From Casp-actino8 sp046091365 (lineage in GTDB: Bacteria; Actinomycetota; Acidimicrobiia; Acidimicrobiales; Ilumatobacteraceae), in assembly GCA_046091365.1 (NCBI GenBank), contig JBJTBM010000010.1, positions 1 through 64,000 of the forward strand: DNA of 64,000 bases. Reading direction: 5' to 3'. The notes below the pieces were generated by a model. The model had not been told where the DNA came from. It searched no databases and saw only the letters and a list, made by a program, of their open reading frames with translations. Position 1 is the first letter of the stretch, and each line of letters begins with the position of its first letter. This document shows positions 7,070 to 14,997 of this stretch, piece after piece. The position numbers and the translations under genes were made by a program.

Positions 7070-9070
7070 ATGCGCCGAGCGCTGGTTGCCGCAACTTTGC
7101 TTTTTGTCGCCTGCAGTTCGAACGAATCGCCGCGCGCCGACGACACGACCACTCCACCGACGACGGCGCCGACAACCGAGGCGCCGACGACCGACGGTTT
7201 CTCGGTCGGAGCCGCCAGTGCGTCCATACTGCCCACGGTCGGAGGCACCACCGACTATCTGGCCGACGCGCCGGGTTGGGCGGCCGACGGCGCCGACCCC
7301 GACGACATCGGTGTCTTCGTTCCCGCCTTCGACCAGGGCGACGTGGCGGTCAGCAACGGAAATGGTGATGCGTCGTGGGTGCACGACGACGTGCGAGCCA
7401 CCGCCGTCGCGCTCGAGCGATCCGGCTCGCGGGCGGTGATCCTCGGGCTCGACACGTACATGACGTTCTCGATGGATGCCGACGAGATCGAGTCGATCGT
7501 CAAGGAATCCCTTCCTCCTGTATGGCAGGACGCCCCGATCCTGATCGCCCCGACGCACAACCACCACGGTCCCGATGTCGCATTCGACATCAACCCCGAC
7601 TACTACGCGCACCTCGCCCAACGAGCCGCGGCCGCGGTCGTCGACGCCGTGGCGAACATGCGGCCGGCACGAGCGGTGGCAGCGACCGACGAGCACCGAT
7701 TCGGTGTCAGCGACGGACGGGATCCGATCGTGTTCGATCCACGACTGAACGTCATCCACTTCTCCTCACTCGACGACGGTTCGGCCATCGCGACCATCGT
7801 GCAGTGGAACAGTCACCCCGAGACCACCCTCGGTTGGGAGCCACCGGTTCCAGACCTCGAGGCCCGCTGCGCCGACAAGGGATGGAGCGCCGACGACTGT
7901 TACGCGGACGGTCGGTACTTCACCGCTGATTATCCGGGAGTGCTCCGGACGCGCCTGCAGCAGAACGGGTTCGCCGAAGTCGTGTACATGAACGGTCCGC
8001 TCGGCAATCAGATCGGACCCGGCGAAGCCGACGTCTGGCGCATCGACGACTCCCATCCGGTGGGCAACGGTTGGGTCGCACCGCAAGGCGCCGAGCCCGT
8101 CGCCGGTTGCGACGACTACCGCTGTCGAAACCTGGCCCGCACCGATGCCATCGGATCCGAGCTGGCCCGACACGTGATGGCACTGATCGAGGCCGCTCCC
8201 GAAACGTCGATCGACAAAGTGGAGTGGACCGTGCAGCCCTTCTACACCCGTCTCACGAACATCGGGTTCCGCCTCCTGATCGCCGACGGCGATCTCGGTT
8301 GGCGATCGCCCGTCCTGTACACCTGCGACCCCGGGATTCCCGCCACCGACGACACCTGCCGATCCGACGAAGGCGCGGTGATCGACGACCCGATCCTCAC
8401 CCCCTTGACCGACAGCCAGATCCGCGTCGGGGATTTCGTGAAGACCCGAGTCTCGTTCCTCGACCTCGGGTCGGTCGGCTTCATCTTCATGCCCGGCGAA
8501 CTTCCACCGGAGTTCGTTGTCGGCCTTCCCGCCGACTTCGACACCGAACCGTCGAAGTACTACATCGACGGCGACGGCTTGCACGCCGAGGGGTCCGACT
8601 ACGTGCTACCCGGCTACCTGCTGTCGCTCGTCGACCGCGAGGTGACCTTCACCGTCGGTTTGGGCGAGGACGAACTCGGCTATTGGGTGCCAACCTCCGA
8701 CTACCGGTTGAAGTGCCTCGAGATCGTCTTCACCAACGGACAGACCTGCGCCGACCTCAACGCGCGCGGGGTGATCGAACAGGCCGATTCGATATCGGGA
8801 ACCACGTGCAAGTCGATCGTCGACGAGCCCACGAACCTCGCGGCCTACGAGGCGGTCGATGCCGAGGCGATCTCTGCGATTTGCCGTTACGGACAGGCTC
8901 TGGGCCGTGAACTCGGCGAACCCGAGGGACATTACGAGGAGACGAATGCCGCCGGATGGGATCTCGTGGACGACTTGTGGGCCGCCGTCACCACGCTGTT
9001 CGGCGCCCAAGGGACGGGGCGGATCAATCCGGGCAATTCCGGCTACACCATTCAGCATCCACCGACGTGA
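7070..9070 (+). CDS. Secreted lipoprotein with neutral/alkaline ceramidase-like domain
   Basis: The 666-residue protein opens with a lipoprotein signal (MRRALVAATLLFVACSS, lipid-anchored Cys at residue 15) and a Thr/Pro/Ala-rich linker of about 40 residues. The mature part resembles the N-terminal domain of neutral ceramidases: an SVGAASASILP entry strand, a THNHHGP metal motif matching the family's THTHSGP, and an NSHPETTLG segment. A second half with paired Cys residues is less recognisable. Ceramidases hydrolyse the amide bond of N-acylsphingosine; many bacterial relatives act on other amides. The ATG at 7070 was chosen for its signal peptide and the GAGGGGG ribosome-binding site. The lipidated Cys places it on the outer face of the membrane. 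Confidence 0.75.
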   Translation: MRRALVAATLLFVACSSNESPRADDTTTPPTTAPTTEAPTTDGFSVGAASASILPTVGGTTDYLADAPGWAADGADPDDIGVFVPAFDQGDVAVSNGNGDASWVHDDVRATAVALERSGSRAVILGLDTYMTFSMDADEIESIVKESLPPVWQDAPILIAPTHNHHGPDVAFDINPDYYAHLAQRAAAAVVDAVANMRPARAVAATDEHRFGVSDGRDPIVFDPRLNVIHFSSLDDGSAIATIVQWNSHPETTLGWEPPVPDLEARCADKGWSADDCYADGRYFTADYPGVLRTRLQQNGFAEVVYMNGPLGNQIGPGEADVWRIDDSHPVGNGWVAPQGAEPVAGCDDYRCRNLARTDAIGSELARHVMALIEAAPETSIDKVEWTVQPFYTRLTNIGFRLLIADGDLGWRSPVLYTCDPGIPATDDTCRSDEGAVIDDPILTPLTDSQIRVGDFVKTRVSFLDLGSVGFIFMPGELPPEFVVGLPADFDTEPSKYYIDGDGLHAEGSDYVLPGYLLSLVDREVTFTVGLGEDELGYWVPTSDYRLKCLEIVFTNGQTCADLNARGVIEQADSISGTTCKSIVDEPTNLAAYEAVDAEAISAICRYGQALGRELGEPEGHYEETNAAGWDLVDDLWAAVTTLFGAQGTGRINPGNSGYTIQHPPT

Positions 9071-9074
9071 TGAT

Positions 9075-9959
9075 TCAAGCGCGGTTGGTGCCGGGGCCGG
9101 TAGCCACGATCGATCCCAACCGTCCCGCTTCGTGATCCTCGAACGCCTGGATGATCTCGGCACGGGTGTTCATCACAAACGGCCCGTACCGGGCGATCGG
9201 CTCGTTCAGGGGCTCGCCTCCGAGCAGTAGGAGATCGCACCCCGAGTCCGGTGCGACGACCGACACGTCGCCCTCGACGCGGTCGCACACCACCATGCTG
9301 CCCTCGTCCGCCGTGGTGTCGTTGACGGTGACGCCTCCGACGAACGGGTGCACGAGTGCGGTGTGTCCGGCCACGGGCGACCAGCGGATCGATGCGCCCG
9401 GCGTCAACGTCACATGAGCAAACGTCACCGGGCTCGTGGTGTCGACGACTCCCCGAAGCCCGTCGACCTCCCCGGCGATGACCCGCAGACGGCCGCCACC
9501 CGCGAGTTCCCGCGTCGGAATCTCGTGCGCTTCGTAGCCCTGGTAACGCGGCGGGATCATCTTGCTGGCCGCGCGCAGGTTCACCCAGAGTTGGAAGCCG
9601 TGCATGCGACCACCCTCACGCATCATGCGCTCGGTCGGCATCTCGCTGTGCACGATTCCCGCACCGGCCGTCATCCACTGCACCGCACCCGGGGTGATGA
9701 CCCCGAATCCTCCGTTCGAGTCACGATGCTCGATCTCCCCCGACATCAGGTACGTCACCGTCTCGAACCCACGGTGCGGATGGTCCGGGGCACCCACCGC
9801 GGCCCCCGGGGCGTAGTCGGCCGGACCCATTTCGTCGAGGAGCAGGAAGGGATCGATGGCCGTCACCCGTTCGGACGGGAAGGGACGTCGGACGATGAAT
9901 CCTCCACCCTCGGCCTGACGGTGCGCCGGGACGAGGCCGAGCACTCGCCGTCGGTTCAA
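9075..9959 (-). CDS. Pirin family protein
   Basis: The 294-residue bicupin has the pirin signatures FIVRRPFPSERV, DHPHRGFETVTYLMSGEIEHRDS with the metal-binding His pair, and GIVHSEMP with the later His and Glu, then a C-terminal cupin ending in the PFVMNT and EIIQAFEDHEAGRLG block. Pirins bind Fe or other metals; some have quercetinase activity, and in Serratia a pirin was reported to bind pyruvate dehydrogenase E1. The TTG start at 9959 overlaps the lipA stop as TTGA, giving translational coupling to the lipoate operon. A GTG lies 5 codons further in. It converges on the ceramidase-like gene with a 4-base gap. Confidence 0.88.
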   Translation of the reverse strand: MNRRRVLGLVPAHRQAEGGGFIVRRPFPSERVTAIDPFLLLDEMGPADYAPGAAVGAPDHPHRGFETVTYLMSGEIEHRDSNGGFGVITPGAVQWMTAGAGIVHSEMPTERMMREGGRMHGFQLWVNLRAASKMIPPRYQGYEAHEIPTRELAGGGRLRVIAGEVDGLRGVVDTTSPVTFAHVTLTPGASIRWSPVAGHTALVHPFVGGVTVNDTTADEGSMVVCDRVEGDVSVVAPDSGCDLLLLGGEPLNEPIARYGPFVMNTRAEIIQAFEDHEAGRLGSIVATGPGTNRA

Positions 9960-11593
9960 CGCTTCACCGTCAACGACACCGGTACCGTCGTCTCGGCGGC
10001 CTGCTTGGCGTGATAGCTGGAGCGCGTGAGCGGACTGGACTCCACGTGTCCGATGCCGAGGCTTTCGCCCAGGTTCTTCCAGCGGGCGAACTCGTCGGGG
10101 TGGATCCAGCGCGCCACCGGCAAATGGTGCGACGTGGGTCGCAGGTACTGGCCGATCGTTACGATGTCGACTCCGATGCCGGCCAGATCGGCGAGGCAGC
10201 CGTCCACTTCCTCGACGGTCTCGCCCATGCCCAACACCAAACCCGACTTCACCACGAGTCCGGCCGACTTTGCACGCGACAGCACGCCGAGACTGCGCGC
10301 GTAACCGGCCGAGGGTCGCACCGCGCGCTGCAGTCGAGCCACCGTCTCGATGTTGTGGTTGAACACGTCGGGGCGCGCGGCGACCAACGAATCGATCGAC
10401 GACGCCTCGCCCTTGGCATCGGAGACCAAGGTCTCCACTTTGGTGTGCGGGTTGCGCTCGCGGATGACCCGCACACATTCGGCGACGTGCGCGAAACCAC
10501 CATCGGCCAGATCGTCGCGGGCCACCATGGTGAGGACGGCGTACGACAGTCCCATGCGCTCGACGGCCTCGGCCACCCGCGCCGGCTCGTCGCTCGCGGG
10601 CGGCTCGGGTTTGCGGGTGTCGACCAAGCAGAAGCCGCACGCACGCGTGCAACGCTCACCGAGCACCATGAACGTGGCGGTGCCGTCCTTCCAGCATTCG
10701 GACAGGTTGGGACAACCGGCTTCCTCGCACACCGTCACCAGATCGAGATCGGCCAACGTGCGCTTGATGCGCAACACGTCCTCGCCGATGTTCACGCGCG
10801 GGCGCAACCACTCGGGTTTGCGATCGGTGATGTCGAGTCCGGCCTCGACACCGGCATCGGCCAGACGACTCAACAAGCGGACCGGCTCACCCGGTCCTTC
10901 GCCGCGCGAGAACCGCGACAGATCCTCGGGAAGGTGGACCCACGCCACGTCCTGGCGTTCGCACGAACCCTCGCCCCACTTCTCGGCGGCCAACCGGGCG
11001 ACGATGTCGACCACGGTCTTCATGTCGACGGCGAATCCCTCCTCGCGCAACGAGGTCACCGGAAACTCGCCGATTCCGCAGGGCACGATGTGTTCGCGCA
11101 TGTATGTCATGTCGGGGTCGATGTTCAACGCGAAGCCGTGCATCGTGCGTCCTTTCGCGAGTCGCACACCGATGGCACTGATCTTGCGTACGCGATCGGT
11201 ACCCACGTCCAGCCAGACCCCGGCGTATCCGGCGAGGCGACCGGCGCGCGGCACGCCGATCTCGGTGAGAGTGTCGATCACCAATTGCTCGACCTCGCAC
11301 ACGTGCTGTGACGCGCCGATGCGGTTGTCGATGTTCAGGATCGGATAGCCCACCAACTGTCCGGGACCGTGGTACGTGATGTCACCGCCGCGCTTGACGG
11401 CGACGAAGTCGGCCCCGACTGCGGCCGGATCACACTTGAGGTTCTTGTCGATCTCGGCCCGCGGGCCGTGGGTGAACACGTGTGGGTGCTCGACCAGTAG
11501 CAGGTGCGACTCGGACCCGTGGTCGAAGAGCGCAGACTGCAACTCCAGCGCCTCGCGGTATGCGACGCGCCCGATCCAGCGAACGCGCAGCAT
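9956..11593 (-). CDS. lipB-lipA: Fused lipoyl(octanoyl) transferase - lipoyl synthase (LipB-LipA)
   Basis: This single 545-residue chain holds both lipoate-assembly enzymes. Residues 1 to about 225 are LipB: RGGDITYHGPGQLVGYP at 68-84, the catalytic Lys137 (KISAIG) and the acyl-accepting Cys172 (PCGIG). Residues about 255-545 are LipA: the auxiliary-cluster Cys289, Cys294 and Cys300 (CEEAGCPNLSEC), the radical SAM CxxxCxxC at 315, 319 and 322, and the C-terminal RSSYHA at 524-529 whose Ser binds the auxiliary cluster. LipB moves octanoate from acyl carrier protein to E2, and LipA inserts two sulfur atoms. The linker at 226-255 shows no stop or frameshift. The ATG lies 3 bases after the E2 stop. 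Confidence 0.93.
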   Translation of the reverse strand: MLRVRWIGRVAYREALELQSALFDHGSESHLLLVEHPHVFTHGPRAEIDKNLKCDPAAVGADFVAVKRGGDITYHGPGQLVGYPILNIDNRIGASQHVCEVEQLVIDTLTEIGVPRAGRLAGYAGVWLDVGTDRVRKISAIGVRLAKGRTMHGFALNIDPDMTYMREHIVPCGIGEFPVTSLREEGFAVDMKTVVDIVARLAAEKWGEGSCERQDVAWVHLPEDLSRFSRGEGPGEPVRLLSRLADAGVEAGLDITDRKPEWLRPRVNIGEDVLRIKRTLADLDLVTVCEEAGCPNLSECWKDGTATFMVLGERCTRACGFCLVDTRKPEPPASDEPARVAEAVERMGLSYAVLTMVARDDLADGGFAHVAECVRVIRERNPHTKVETLVSDAKGEASSIDSLVAARPDVFNHNIETVARLQRAVRPSAGYARSLGVLSRAKSAGLVVKSGLVLGMGETVEEVDGCLADLAGIGVDIVTIGQYLRPTSHHLPVARWIHPDEFARWKNLGESLGIGHVESSPLTRSSYHAKQAAETTVPVSLTVKR

Positions 11594-11596
11594 GGC

Positions 11597-12922
11597 TCAG
11601 ATCTCGCTCGACCAGTCGCGGGTTTCGAGGATCTCCTTGATCCGCACGAGGAAACCGGCGGCGTACGCACCGTCGAATGCGCGATGGTCCCAGCTCATGG
11701 CCAGGTGTCCGACCGGATGGATCGCGATGCTCTCGCCACCACCCGGGGTGGAAACGACCACCGGCTTGCGCACGATCGCATCGGTCGACAGGATCGCCAC
11801 CTGCGGCTGGTTGATGATGGCCATCGTCAGCACGCTGCCGGCGGAGCCGTTGTTCGAGATGGTGAACGTTCCACCTTGGATCTCGTCGGGTCCGAGTTTG
11901 CGGCTCTTGGCCCGTGCGGCGAGGTCGCTGATCTCGCGGGCGATCGCGCGCAGCCGCTTGCCCTCGGCACTCCGGATCACCGGCACGAGCAAGCCCTGCC
12001 CGTCGAGATCGACCGCAATTCCGAGGTCGACGTAACGGTGCACCACCAGGTCGGCTCCCGAGATGCTGGAGTTCATGTGCGGGAATTCGCTGAGGGCGTC
12101 GACCACCCCGCGCGCGATGAACGGCAGATAGGTGAGGCTGAAACCCTCGGAGGACTTGAACTCGTCCTTGGTGCGACCACGAGTCTGGTCGACGTTGAAG
12201 TAGTCGACCTCGACGACGCTGAACGCGTGCGGGCTGACGCCCTTCGACATCACCATGTGGGCGCCGGTCAACTGGCGGATCTTCGACAGCGCGACCACCT
12301 CGTCGCGCTCGCCCACCCGCACAGTCGGAGCCGCGGCCACCACGGTCGCCGACGGCGACACGACCGGACCCGACACGACCGGCCCCGACGCGACCGGCGC
12401 AGCTGGGGCACCGGGAACGGCGAACTTGTCGATGTGGTCGAGCACGTCCTCACGCGTGATGCGACCCCCGGGACCGGTGCCCGTGATGCGGTCGACGTCG
12501 ACGTTGTGCTCGGCGACCAAGCGGCGCACCACTGGCGAGAGCAACCGGCTGTCCGACCCCGTCGACGTGGCTGCCGGAGCCGGGGCCGGAGCAGGTGCCG
12601 GAGCCGGGGCCGGAGCAGGTGCCGGAGCAGGAGCAGGAGCAGGTGCCGGAGCAGGAGCCGGAGCCGGAGCAGGAGCCGGAGCCGCGCCGGCTGCGCCGAC
12701 GACCGCGATCACCGCGCCAACCGGAACGGTGTCGCCCTCGGGGACGCGGATCTCGAGCAACACGCCCGCGATCGGCGAGGGAACCTCGGTGTCGACTTTG
12801 TCGGTGGACACCTCGAACAGTGGCTCGTCGGCGGCCACGGTGTCGCCCACCTTCTTGAACCAACGTGTGATGGTTCCCTCGGTGACCGTTTCACCGAGTT
12901 GGGGAAGCGTTACCTCTGCCAT
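11597..12922 (-). CDS. sucB: 2-oxoacid dehydrogenase E2 component (dihydrolipoamide acyltransferase)
   Basis: The 441-residue protein has one N-terminal lipoyl domain with the lipoylated Lys42 in STDKVDTE, then an Ala-Pro linker of roughly 36 residues, a peripheral subunit-binding domain (SPVVRRLVAEHNVDVDRITGTGPGGRITREDV) and a catalytic domain ending in the active-site HRAFDG. E2 forms the core of pyruvate or 2-oxoglutarate dehydrogenase and transfers the acyl group to CoA. One lipoyl domain fits the succinyltransferase form, but in actinobacteria one E2 can serve several complexes, so the symbol is tentative. It lies between lpd (41-base gap) and the lipB-lipA fusion (3-base gap). Confidence 0.92.
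   Translation of the reverse strand: MAEVTLPQLGETVTEGTITRWFKKVGDTVAADEPLFEVSTDKVDTEVPSPIAGVLLEIRVPEGDTVPVGAVIAVVGAAGAAPAPAPAPAPAPAPAPAPAPAPAPAPAPAPAPAPAPAATSTGSDSRLLSPVVRRLVAEHNVDVDRITGTGPGGRITREDVLDHIDKFAVPGAPAAPVASGPVVSGPVVSPSATVVAAAPTVRVGERDEVVALSKIRQLTGAHMVMSKGVSPHAFSVVEVDYFNVDQTRGRTKDEFKSSEGFSLTYLPFIARGVVDALSEFPHMNSSISGADLVVHRYVDLGIAVDLDGQGLLVPVIRSAEGKRLRAIAREISDLAARAKSRKLGPDEIQGGTFTISNNGSAGSVLTMAIINQPQVAILSTDAIVRKPVVVSTPGGGESIAIHPVGHLAMSWDHRAFDGAYAAGFLVRIKEILETRDWSSEI
12573..12685. repeat. Ala-Pro coding hexanucleotide/24-bp tandem repeat inside the E2 gene
   Basis: The stretch is built of six-base units of the GGAGCC/GGAGCA/GGTGCC kind that encode Ala-Pro. It has a higher 24-base order: 12573-12596 and 12597-12620 are identical, 12621-12644 and 12645-12668 are close copies. 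It codes for the flexible linker between lipoyl and subunit-binding domains. Confidence 0.9.
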
Positions 12923-12963
12923 GTCCCTGATCCTTCGTTTCTCGTTCGCGTCACTGGGTGTCT

Positions 12964-14382
12964 CTAGGAGTTGAGGCTACGGCCGGTCATCGACAGCACG
13001 GTCTCACCGAACAACTCGCTCAAACTCGGATGCGGCTGGATGAACTCGGCCACCTCGTCGACCGTGGCCTCCCAGTTGACGGCGAGGTATCCGCCCGACA
13101 ACTGCTCGGTCACCCACGGGCCGACCATGTGCACACCCAGAATCTGACCCGCCGACCCGTCGGCGTTCTTCTTCGCGACGATCTTCACCAACCCGTCGAT
13201 CTCGCCCAAGATCTGAGCGCGACTGTTGGCACGGAACTGGTGCTTGCTCACGACCACATCGAGACCGGCGGCCTTGGCCGCATCCTCGCCCGGTCCGGCC
13301 CACGCCACCTCGGGGTGGCAGTAGATCGCCCACGGAACGCGGTCGTACGCGATCGGCAACGGGCTCTCTCCCAACAAGTGCTTCACCGCCAAAACTGCCT
13401 CGGCATACCCCACGTGGGCCAACTGTGGGGTGTTGATCAAATCGCCGATGGCGTAGACCCCGGGTTCGCCGGTGCGACACCACGGGTCGACCTCGACGAA
13501 GCCGCGATCGCTCACGACCACGCCGGTGCCCTTCAGCCCGAGAAGATCGGCGAAGGGACGCCGCCCCACCGACACCACGACCGCGTCGACTTCGAGGCTC
13601 TCACCTTCGCCGAAGGTGACGACCGTGCCACCCGAGGCGGTCGGAGCGTGGCTCTTCACCGCGACGCCGGTGCGGATGTCGATGTTCTTCTTCTTGAACG
13701 ACTTCACGACGACGTTGGCGACGTCGGTGTCGAGACCGGGCAGGATCTTGGGGAGACCCTCGAGGATCGTGACGGTCGCCCCGAGATCGGCGAAGGTGGA
13801 GGCGAACTCGCACCCGATCGCACCGCCACCGATGACGGCCACCCGGGCCGGCACGTGGTCGAGATCGAGCACCTCGTCGCTCGTCATGATCGGGCCGCCC
13901 CGATCGAAGCCGGGGATGGTCCGGGGAACCGAGCCCGCGGCCAGGATCACGTTCGCCCCCTGCAGGGTTTCGGTCGACCCGTCGGCGACGGCCACCTCGA
14001 CGGTGCGGTTGGCGCCGAGCGACCCGGTGCCGTTGAACACCGTCACCTTGCGCGCCTTGCACATGCCGCCGATGCCCTTCACCAATCCGTCGACGATCTT
14101 GCGCTTGCGAGCCTGAGTGGTGGCGAAGTCGACCGCGGGACTGGACGCGACGATGCCGAAGTCACCCGCATGGGCGACATGACGGAACACCGCGGCCGTC
14201 TCGAGGAACGCCTTGGCCGGGATACATCCGCGATTCAGACAGGTGCCGCCGAGAGCGTCCCGCTCGACCAGCGCCACGTTCATGCCGGCCGACGCGGCGT
14301 AGAGCGCCGCTCCGTATCCTCCGGGACCTCCACCGATCACCACCAGGTCAAATTGCTCGGCCGTACGGACCACCTCCGACAT
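12964..14382 (-). CDS. lpdA: Dihydrolipoyl dehydrogenase (E3)
   Basis: The 472-residue flavoprotein opens with the FAD-binding GGGPGGYGAALYAASAGM, then the redox disulfide GGTCLNRGCIPAK, an NAD-binding GGGAIGCEFASTFADLG, the second FAD motif GVYAIGDLINTPQLAHVGYAEA, and the C-terminal catalytic HPSLSE. It reoxidises dihydrolipoyl groups on E2 with NAD+. It is the first gene of a minus-strand operon lpd - E2 - lipB-lipA - pirin. A TACCGT hexamer 30 bases upstream (14413-14418) is a candidate -10. No strong ribosome-binding site is seen. Confidence 0.96.
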   Translation of the reverse strand: MSEVVRTAEQFDLVVIGGGPGGYGAALYAASAGMNVALVERDALGGTCLNRGCIPAKAFLETAAVFRHVAHAGDFGIVASSPAVDFATTQARKRKIVDGLVKGIGGMCKARKVTVFNGTGSLGANRTVEVAVADGSTETLQGANVILAAGSVPRTIPGFDRGGPIMTSDEVLDLDHVPARVAVIGGGAIGCEFASTFADLGATVTILEGLPKILPGLDTDVANVVVKSFKKKNIDIRTGVAVKSHAPTASGGTVVTFGEGESLEVDAVVVSVGRRPFADLLGLKGTGVVVSDRGFVEVDPWCRTGEPGVYAIGDLINTPQLAHVGYAEAVLAVKHLLGESPLPIAYDRVPWAIYCHPEVAWAGPGEDAAKAAGLDVVVSKHQFRANSRAQILGEIDGLVKIVAKKNADGSAGQILGVHMVGPWVTEQLSGGYLAVNWEATVDEVAEFIQPHPSLSELFGETVLSMTGRSLNS

Positions 14383-14412
14383 CGATGCGCCCGCGGCGCT
14401 GTGCGGAAACCA

Positions 14413-14418
14413 ACGGTA
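14413..14418 (-). promoter_or_regulatory. Candidate -10 element (TACCGT) of the lpd-lipoate operon
   Basis: TACCGT on the minus strand lies 30 bases before the lpd ATG, within the only gap (about 107 bases) upstream of the operon. No matching -35 was found. Confidence 0.3.
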
Positions 14419-14490
14419 GCGGTCACCGGGGGTTCGGAACGGGGCTCATGACCCATTTCATGCGGCCCTGCGCATTCCTAGCGTGGTCGA

Positions 14491-14937
14491 TCAGGGCGCC
14501 CAGCGCCGCAGCTCGCCACCCCGCTGGTACGCCACGTACTGAACGGCCTCGGCGGCCGGGAATCGCAGCGCGCAGTGCAAGGTCGTGCCGTCCTCGGGCA
14601 CCACGGTCGCTCGGTCGCACGCGCCGGGGTCACCGCCGTCGCCGGAGACACCGCCATCGACTGGGCCCAACAACTCGCCGTCACCGAGCATGGTCCAGCC
14701 CCCGAGAGCGACCTCGCCGGGCACCCCGGACATCGACACCGCCACCGCCACGCCGTCCGGTGAGAGTTCGATCGACTCCACGACGACGGTCATGTCGCCC
14801 ACGAGTGCGCGGTCGCCCACCGAGAGAACCGGGATGTCGGTGCGATCCGACGCCACTTGGAACAACTTGACACCACCGGCGAGGACGATCAGCAGTCCGC
14901 ACACCACCGAGAGCAGCATCAGCGTGCGGGTCTTCAC
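14491..14937 (-). CDS. Small membrane-anchored protein of unknown function
   Basis: The 148-residue protein begins with a single hydrophobic segment (residues about 5-23, LMLLSVVCGLLIVLAGGVKLF) after a short basic start, so it is a membrane-anchored or secreted protein. The rest is predicted extracytoplasmic, rich in Val and Gly, with two Cys (DPGACDR and LHCALRF) that could pair. I do not recognise a family. I chose the GTG at 14937 because TAGCCT ends 8 bases before it; an in-frame ATG at 14943 is only 2 bases from that hexamer. It is divergent from kup with 60 bases between starts. Confidence 0.65.
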   Translation of the reverse strand: MKTRTLMLLSVVCGLLIVLAGGVKLFQVASDRTDIPVLSVGDRALVGDMTVVVESIELSPDGVAVAVSMSGVPGEVALGGWTMLGDGELLGPVDGGVSGDGGDPGACDRATVVPEDGTTLHCALRFPAAEAVQYVAYQRGGELRRWAP

Positions 14938-14945
14938 GATCATCG

Positions 14946-14951
14946 AGGCTA
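14946..14951 (-). promoter_or_regulatory. Candidate leaderless -10 element (TAGCCT) for the small membrane protein
   Basis: TAGCCT on the minus strand ends 8 bases before the GTG at 14937 and supports that start. Confidence 0.45.
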
Positions 14952-14985
14952 GGGCCCGACACGGCGAGCACCCGCACCCCGTGAG

Positions 14986-14991
14986 TAGCAT
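14986..14991 (+). promoter_or_regulatory. Candidate leaderless -10 element (TAGCAT) for kup
   Basis: TAGCAT ends 6 bases before the GTG at 14998, with no ribosome-binding site in between. Confidence 0.55.
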
Positions 14992-14997
14992 TTCACC

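Noticed and set aside
9960..10652. Extension of the pirin frame upstream through the LipA part
   Set aside because: The extension is a shadow of LipA. The TTG at 9959 overlapping the LipA stop begins the pirin fold.
12573..12685. Repeat array considered as CRISPR
   Set aside because: The units are contiguous, have no spacers and encode Ala-Pro inside the E2 gene.
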